DNA from: Chlamydiota bacterium
Lineage (GTDB): Bacteria; Chlamydiota; Chlamydiia; Chlamydiales; SLFE01
Length of the DNA: 10,900 nucleotides
NCBI GenBank assembly: GCA_011065065.1
Contig: JAAKFL010000047.1
Span: 1-10,900, forward strand
Direction of reading: 5' to 3'
The notes under the pieces are model-generated. The model saw only the letters and a list, made by a program, of their open reading frames with translations, searched no databases and was not told the DNA's origin. Shown here piece after piece: positions 6,658 through 10,900 of the stretch; within the stretch, counting starts at the first letter, position 1; every line of letters starts with the position of its first letter. The translations under genes were made by a program, and so were the position numbers.

Positions 6658-7995
6658 ATGAATGCCCTTAGAACCCTGATCCTTTTGATTTTCTGTCTTG
6701 GTGCAGCTGAGGCTTCACAAAAAGTTTTGACAGGCATCGAAAGAATTGTCTCTCCTGAATACCAAAGCCTTATCCGCAATAAAAAGGTGGGTCTTGTGAC
6801 GAACCAGACGGGGGTGACGGGGACTTTGCAATCAAATCGAGAGTTTTTAGGGCAGTATCGCGAGGCTCTGAATGTCGAAATCATCGCCCTATTTGCTCCG
6901 GAACATGGAATTACCGGAGCTTCCCACGCTGCAGAAAGTGTTAAAGACACTGTGGATAAAAATATTCCTATATACAGCCTTCATGGAAAACATCGCCGCC
7001 CAAACAAAGAGATGCTCAAGAATATTGATGTTCTCATCTTTGATATCCAAGACATTGGATCTCGTTCATATACGTATAGTTCTACGTTATTTTATGTGAT
7101 GGAAGAGGCGGCCAAGCATAACATTCCAGTAATCGTCACAGATCGCCCCAATCCGATTAACGGTCGGGTAGTGGATGGCCCCATGCTAGATCCGAAATGG
7201 CGTTCGTTTATTGGATATATCAATGTTCCTTATTGCCACGGGATGACCATCGGAGAGCTGGCGAAGTTCTTCAATGCAGAATACAAAATCGGGTGTGAAC
7301 TCAAAGTGGTGCCGATGAAAGGTTGGAACCGCGATATGACTTTTCACGACACCGGATTGCCCTGGGTGCCTACGAGTCCCAATATTCCTGAAGACTCCAC
7401 TCCGCTTTATTACCCCATGACGGGGATCATCGGAGAACTCAGGCTCGTCAATATAGGAATTGGTTATACATTGCCCTTTAAAGTGGTGGGGGCACCTTGG
7501 ATTCAGGCGGAAACATTTGCGCAAAAGCTGAATGATCAAAAGTTGCCTGGAGTCTTATTTCAGCCGTTTCATTATAAACCTTTTTATGGAAAATTTGCCA
7601 AAGAGAATTGTCAAGGAATCATGATTGTGGTGAATGACCCGTCGAAATATTTGCCAGTAGCCACTCAGTATATGATCATGGGGCTTTTGAAGAGTCTTTA
7701 TCCAAAGGAATTCAAGCTTGCTTTGAATCAAAGTCGCAAGAACCGGGATTTGTTTAATAAAGTGAACGGAACAGATCGACCGTTTAAAATGTTGGAGACG
7801 AATCCGTATCCCGCGTGGTCATTGAGAGAGATTGATCAACGCGAGCGACAGGAGTTCATGAGAAGGCGGGCGAGGTACCTGATTGGCAGTTATGATCAGG
7901 GGGCTTATCGTAATCGTGGAAAAATTAAGCACAGAGAGACACAGAGTATGGCACAGAGGGACACAGAGTATGGCACAGAGGAACACAGAGATTAA
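6658..7995 (+). CDS. namZ: NamZ-like exo-beta-N-acetylmuramidase (DUF1343 family), exported
   Basis: Member of the DUF1343/NamZ family, whose characterised Bacillus enzyme releases terminal MurNAc from peptidoglycan fragments. The first 20 residues from the ATG at 6658 form a signal peptide (basic start, LILLIFCLG core, AEAS cleavage region), so it should act outside the cytoplasmic membrane. Family hallmarks in order: GLVTNQTG near residue 44, FAPEHG near 80, IFDIQDIGSRSYTY near 127, VTDRPNPING near 159, YCHGMTIGELA near 194 and SPNIP near 241. The ATG at 6619 would add 13 residues but has no ribosome binding site and lies before the likely transcription start; a weak GAGG precedes 6658 by 12 bases. 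The family normally ends near the ARYLI motif (about residue 402). Here the frame runs on, and its last 23 or so codons are CACAGAG repeat sequence, giving a polar tail unrelated to the enzyme. Exact substrate is inferred from family. Confidence 0.88.
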   Translation: MNALRTLILLIFCLGAAEASQKVLTGIERIVSPEYQSLIRNKKVGLVTNQTGVTGTLQSNREFLGQYREALNVEIIALFAPEHGITGASHAAESVKDTVDKNIPIYSLHGKHRRPNKEMLKNIDVLIFDIQDIGSRSYTYSSTLFYVMEEAAKHNIPVIVTDRPNPINGRVVDGPMLDPKWRSFIGYINVPYCHGMTIGELAKFFNAEYKIGCELKVVPMKGWNRDMTFHDTGLPWVPTSPNIPEDSTPLYYPMTGIIGELRLVNIGIGYTLPFKVVGAPWIQAETFAQKLNDQKLPGVLFQPFHYKPFYGKFAKENCQGIMIVVNDPSKYLPVATQYMIMGLLKSLYPKEFKLALNQSRKNRDLFNKVNGTDRPFKMLETNPYPAWSLREIDQRERQEFMRRRARYLIGSYDQGAYRNRGKIKHRETQSMAQRDTEYGTEEHRD

Positions 7996-8016
7996 AGAAT
8001 GAATCTCTGTGCTTAA
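7925..8016. repeat. CACAGAG repeat block with 13-bp terminal inverted repeats
   Basis: Six CACAGAG copies start at 7930, 7940, 7952, 7962, 7974 and 7984. A 22-bp unit is repeated exactly in tandem at 7938-7959 and 7960-7981. The block is bounded by a perfect 13-bp inverted repeat, 7925-7937 and 8004-8016. It contains the end of the namZ frame (stop at 7993-7995) and its right edge covers the stop codon of the convergent gene (8013-8015). It belongs to the same family as 731-780. Confidence 0.88.
7984..8011. terminator. Hairpin shared by two convergent genes
   Basis: Bases 7984-7993 pair perfectly with 8002-8011 in a 10-bp stem with an 8-base loop. The hairpin overlaps the namZ stop and lies immediately after the stop of the minus-strand 542-residue gene, so it could act on both transcripts. 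The stem is AT-rich in part and no long U tract follows on either strand, so termination strength is uncertain. Confidence 0.45.
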
Positions 8017-9641
8017 ATATCCGCCATGATTTCTTCCTTCCACGCGGGATCGACAACACCAAAACTTAATGTCCGTTCGTAACGCTTCTTGATCATCCGA
8101 CCTATCCGCCGCTTCCTCACACCTGTCTCTTCAACAATTTCATTCCGCATGGCCAAGACCTCCTCCTGAAACCGATCCACTGATGACCAAATCCAATGAC
8201 AGCTCCGAAGAAACATAGGTCCCCCAATTCGCTTTTTTTCTTTGATCTGATCAGTCGTCAAACCACCATCCACCATCATGTCATCTAGAATCGCAAGAAA
8301 AAATTCTTGCTCAGGACCCTCCAACAAATATGTTTTTTCCAAGACATAACGGTAAACATCATCTGCCCCTTTCGTCCACTGGCGAAGATACGCCACCATC
8401 TTCCCAATATTCAGTAAGTCGATCGTCAAAAGAGTGGAGGTATAAAGTTTCCCCTCAATCCAACCGAGGTGCACTGCTGAAAGATTATTGGGTGTATATT
8501 GTTTGTTTATCATGTCATAAAAAAACTCGACAATCGTGTTGACATATTTTTTAGATGAGTCATCCCATGGTGGATCAGTCATGCGATAATCAAACTGATC
8601 AAAAACTTGAAAACCGTCACCCGATAAGATGGGATCATAGGGAAGAAGAGGAACGGGTGGGCTCCCCATGTATCGGTCTTTTCGCGATTTCACCCATTTT
8701 AACTGGTACTCAATTTCATTGAGGCGAAGTCGAACGGTATTGTCGGATATGACCACAAACTTTCTTTCAGGAGAAACAAGATCATAAACGAGATTTTGAT
8801 CACTGTGACATCGTCCCAATTCCAATCGGACCATGGATTGGGCAACAGTGCCTCGGTTCACCCATTTAGAACGCTTCTTGAGAAACTTGGGGTCCGCTTT
8901 CTTAAAAACCTGACAACCTAATTTTGTAAGCTTCCAAACAAGATACACCTCGTCTCCATAATCTTCTTCATTTCGAAACTCCTCGACCAAAAGCTTCACA
9001 ACTTTATGAAGATCACTGCATGTAATCTGGGTTCCTTCTCCAGTCCAACGATCCCAAAACCACGGCTTCCCACTAGATTTGCGATTGATATGACTGATCC
9101 AATCCTTCAAAGCTGCCGTTTCTCTTATTGACAATTTTGTTTGTTGATAGATCGCTTTGAATATCTCACGGGGTACTATTTGACCCGTAAGATGCTCGAA
9201 GTGAGCGAGAGTATTTTGCCGTTTGATCAGGTGGTTCCGCGTTAATATGTCATGGAATGTGGTGGTGTCTTCTCCGATGACATCTTGGAAGAGCCGTAAA
9301 TACCTTTCTCGATTGGGATGGAGCTCTTTCTTCACAAAGTCATAGAGAAGATTCTGGTATTCGATCGATTCCCATTCGGAAAGGTCGGCGGTGAGATAGT
9401 GATGAAGACTTTGATAAGTCATCTGGATGACGTTCTGAAGGGCTGCTTCTTTTTTTTCTTTGCCATACCATCCTAAATAGTAAACGTTGTAACAGATTTT
9501 GAATAAACCATTGACGTAAAGGACACCTCCGTGTTGAGACGGAGTCAACATGTCGCGATAATCACGGTCCTCATCAAATGCTACTTTGAGACAGTACAAG
9601 TTTGAATGGACCGTTGCGATATCCTGCAATGCCCCTATCAT
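8013..9641 (-). CDS. Hypothetical protein, 542 aa, coupled to a membrane protein
   Basis: I do not recognise this protein. It has 542 residues, no signal peptide and no clear transmembrane segment, so it is probably cytoplasmic or peripheral to the membrane. It is rich in Trp, Tyr and charged residues. Visible landmarks are an aromatic stretch near 51-59 (YNVYYLGWY), KPWFWDRWTGEG near 192-203, a proline-rich turn SPPVPLLPYDP in the middle, and a strongly basic C-terminal stretch VRKRRIGRMIKKRYER. None forms a catalytic signature I can name. The start is secure: the ATG overlaps the TGA of the upstream gene as ATGA, with AAGGAG 8 bases before it (9650-9655), so the two are translationally coupled and likely stoichiometric partners. 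Its stop codon falls within the CACAGAG repeat. Partner of the membrane protein, assembly factor or cytoplasmic enzyme are all open. Confidence 0.85.
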   Translation of the reverse strand: MIGALQDIATVHSNLYCLKVAFDEDRDYRDMLTPSQHGGVLYVNGLFKICYNVYYLGWYGKEKKEAALQNVIQMTYQSLHHYLTADLSEWESIEYQNLLYDFVKKELHPNRERYLRLFQDVIGEDTTTFHDILTRNHLIKRQNTLAHFEHLTGQIVPREIFKAIYQQTKLSIRETAALKDWISHINRKSSGKPWFWDRWTGEGTQITCSDLHKVVKLLVEEFRNEEDYGDEVYLVWKLTKLGCQVFKKADPKFLKKRSKWVNRGTVAQSMVRLELGRCHSDQNLVYDLVSPERKFVVISDNTVRLRLNEIEYQLKWVKSRKDRYMGSPPVPLLPYDPILSGDGFQVFDQFDYRMTDPPWDDSSKKYVNTIVEFFYDMINKQYTPNNLSAVHLGWIEGKLYTSTLLTIDLLNIGKMVAYLRQWTKGADDVYRYVLEKTYLLEGPEQEFFLAILDDMMVDGGLTTDQIKEKKRIGGPMFLRSCHWIWSSVDRFQEEVLAMRNEIVEETGVRKRRIGRMIKKRYERTLSFGVVDPAWKEEIMADI

Positions 9642-10819
9642 CGACGGGACTCCTTAAAAGGAATGAGTAAAAACGCGGTATCCTCTTCGTAGACTGGAAC
9701 GACCCCTTTTTCAATGATCTGAACTCTTTCATACATCCAAATAAATTGGAAAAACAGATAGACAAAGAGGATGAAAATCCCCGAATTTTTCAGCTCTTTT
9801 AACGAAGCAATACAAAGATACAAAAAGGGGAGGCTCAGATAGAAATCACTCCCTTCGGGCTCATGAAAGAACACCCAAGGGATGAAGCTGATTAACATCG
9901 CCCCGATCAGACTCAAATTGGGCAAACAGAACACCACCAAACCGATGAGAATTGCGTAGACACCTAAAGCTAACAACACTCCTATCCATGAGTAAAAAAG
10001 ATCGGTTTTTAATAAAGGAAACAAACCTTCCACCGGAGCCATAAACAGATTCTGCAAGATCGTTGTGATCGGGAGGAACGACAATTTGGATATTTCGCTA
10101 AGACCCAAAACAAGAGACGAGCCAATGAGCCATACTAAACCAACCGAAGTAAGCAGAATGATGCCATACCGCTTTCGCATTTTCTTTGAGGCTTCATTCG
10201 GAGAAGACAAGGCGATGAGAGCGACGATGGGGAAGAAAATGATTCCCCAATCCCATATAAAAAAAGCTGTGATTTGAAGAATGACCAATCCAATGGCTCT
10301 TAACGCTGTGATCCAAGTCGATTCGACATGGGAGTGATAGCGATAAATAAGTAGGCCCAAAAAGATCCAGGTCAAGGTCAGGATGATATGCAAACAACAT
10401 CCCCAGACCAACGCTTCCATGCCCAGGGGATTCATCCCGACTAAGGCCGCAATAGCCAATGAAACGCCGACTTGGCCATGTAAAACACGCCGCGCAACAA
10501 AGTAAGCGAAGACTGCGTTGAGGTAATGAAAAAACAGAGTTGTCCCCTGCCAAATTTTGGGACCCAAATAGCCCTGTGCAGTCAAAGACTCGAGAAAGCG
10601 GACCAGCAGAGACTCATGAGCTTCTCGAGAAAGCATAGCGGACAGGGACTCTTGAAAACCAGCTGGAGGAACAAACGAAAAATCAAATCCGACAAAACCC
10701 AAATGCCACGCCATTTTGAATTGGATCACAACGGCGCCAGCGAACAGGATTATGGGAAGGAGAAGTCCTCTGAGGCTCTCGTTTCGATCAAATTGGAAAT
10801 TGGAAACTGGTGTTGTCAT
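9638..10819 (-). CDS. Multi-pass membrane protein, GT-C glycosyltransferase-like
   Basis: 393-residue integral membrane protein with roughly ten hydrophobic segments (near 18-36, 95-113, 117-130, 137-160, 172-204, 219-240, 275-299, 302-318, 328-341 and 347-363). Two stretches resemble the TMTC/PMT-like GT-C superfamily of polyprenyl-phosphate-sugar-dependent glycosyltransferases: FHYLNAVFAYFVARR (97-110) followed by NPLGMEALVW (130-139), matching the family's H-x-x-N and hP-x-x-E-a-v-W pattern, and EGSDFYLSLPFLYLCIA (322-338), matching the E-x-x-x-YLP pattern. The early acidic pair expected in the first external loop is not clear (only D46 in FVGFDF), and no tetratricopeptide tail follows, so it may be a divergent or non-catalytic member. 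It is first in an operon with the unknown 542-residue gene. The ATG at 10819 has no Shine-Dalgarno sequence; the next Met is at residue 36, after the first hydrophobic segment, so 10819 is kept. Family call is moderate. Confidence 0.8.
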   Translation of the reverse strand: MTTPVSNFQFDRNESLRGLLLPIILFAGAVVIQFKMAWHLGFVGFDFSFVPPAGFQESLSAMLSREAHESLLVRFLESLTAQGYLGPKIWQGTTLFFHYLNAVFAYFVARRVLHGQVGVSLAIAALVGMNPLGMEALVWGCCLHIILTLTWIFLGLLIYRYHSHVESTWITALRAIGLVILQITAFFIWDWGIIFFPIVALIALSSPNEASKKMRKRYGIILLTSVGLVWLIGSSLVLGLSEISKLSFLPITTILQNLFMAPVEGLFPLLKTDLFYSWIGVLLALGVYAILIGLVVFCLPNLSLIGAMLISFIPWVFFHEPEGSDFYLSLPFLYLCIASLKELKNSGIFILFVYLFFQFIWMYERVQIIEKGVVPVYEEDTAFLLIPFKESRR

Positions 10820-10837
10820 CGTGTGATAGAAAAACAG

Positions 10838-10866
10838 ATTATGAATAGATTGTCAACTAAATTGAA
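10838..10866 (-). promoter_or_regulatory. Candidate promoter of the membrane-protein operon
   Basis: On the minus strand CATAAT lies at 10843-10838, with TTCAAT at 10866-10861 in the -35 position after 17 bases. An alternative uses the perfect TTGACA at 10856-10851 with TTCTAT at 10831-10826 after 19 bases, which would start transcription at or next to the ATG at 10819. Both are imperfect. Confidence 0.3.
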
Positions 10867-10900
10867 ACAGGATAGATAGGATTTTAAAGATATACAGGAT
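10867..10900. repeat. ACAGGAT repeat, 9-base period
   Basis: ACAGGAT at 10867, ATAGGAT at 10876, TAAAGAT at 10885 and ACAGGAT at 10894 are spaced exactly 9 bases apart; the inner two are degenerate. The array runs into the window edge, so its full length is unknown. It lies upstream of the membrane-protein operon. Confidence 0.65.

Noticed and set aside
7930..7990. CRISPR-like array from regularly spaced CACAGAG
   Set aside because: The repeated core is only 7 bases with 3- to 5-base gaps that are themselves repeated; there are no unique spacers and no cas genes.
9574..9765. Open frame of 63 codons on the minus strand across the junction of the coupled genes
   Set aside because: It lies out of frame inside two well supported coupled genes and has no start signal of its own.

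Overview
The window comes from a bacterial chromosome of moderate base composition, with no ribosomal, tRNA, phage or plasmid genes. The gene set (UvrD-type helicase, fused proline-catabolic enzyme, secreted muramidase-family protein) fits a free-living heterotroph, but I cannot name a phylum. Short purine-rich tandem repeats built on CGCGAAGA, CACAGAG and ACAGGAT lie between genes. From memory, similar repeats are common in genomes of uncultured environmental bacteria, so the assignment stays at 'environmental bacterium'.

Layout. Positions 1-188 hold a CGCGAAGA repeat, a candidate promoter with a palindrome over its -10 box, and a leader. Then comes an AT-rich orphan gene of 177 codons (189-722, plus). 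A CACAGAG repeat with a foldback hairpin separates it from the convergent uvrD/pcrA-like helicase (797-2752, minus). That helicase overlaps the end of a large fused putA (2703-6326, minus), so the two probably form one transcript, putA first. The 331-base gap from 6327 to 6657 carries the most striking non-coding object: a 167-bp near-palindrome (6439-6605) with perfect 36-bp arms. To its right a signal-peptide-bearing NamZ/DUF1343 protein runs on the plus strand (6658-7995). Its last ~23 codons are CACAGAG repeat sequence. The same repeat block ends at the stop codon of a convergent two-gene minus-strand operon (8013-10819): a multi-spanning membrane protein resembling GT-C glycosyltransferases, translationally coupled by an ATGA overlap to a 542-residue protein I do not recognise. 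The window ends in an ACAGGAT repeat with a 9-base period.

How the genes work together. PutA oxidises proline to glutamate; the helicase is a DNA-maintenance enzyme that appears to share its transcript only by position. The NamZ-like protein probably trims or recycles peptidoglycan sugars outside the cytoplasmic membrane. The GT-C-like protein and its coupled partner may form an envelope-glycosylation unit, but only the coupling is visible; the function is inference. The items most worth a second look are the 167-bp palindrome, the repeat-encoded tail on NamZ, the recurrence of CACAGAG foldbacks between convergent genes, and the unknown coupled pair.
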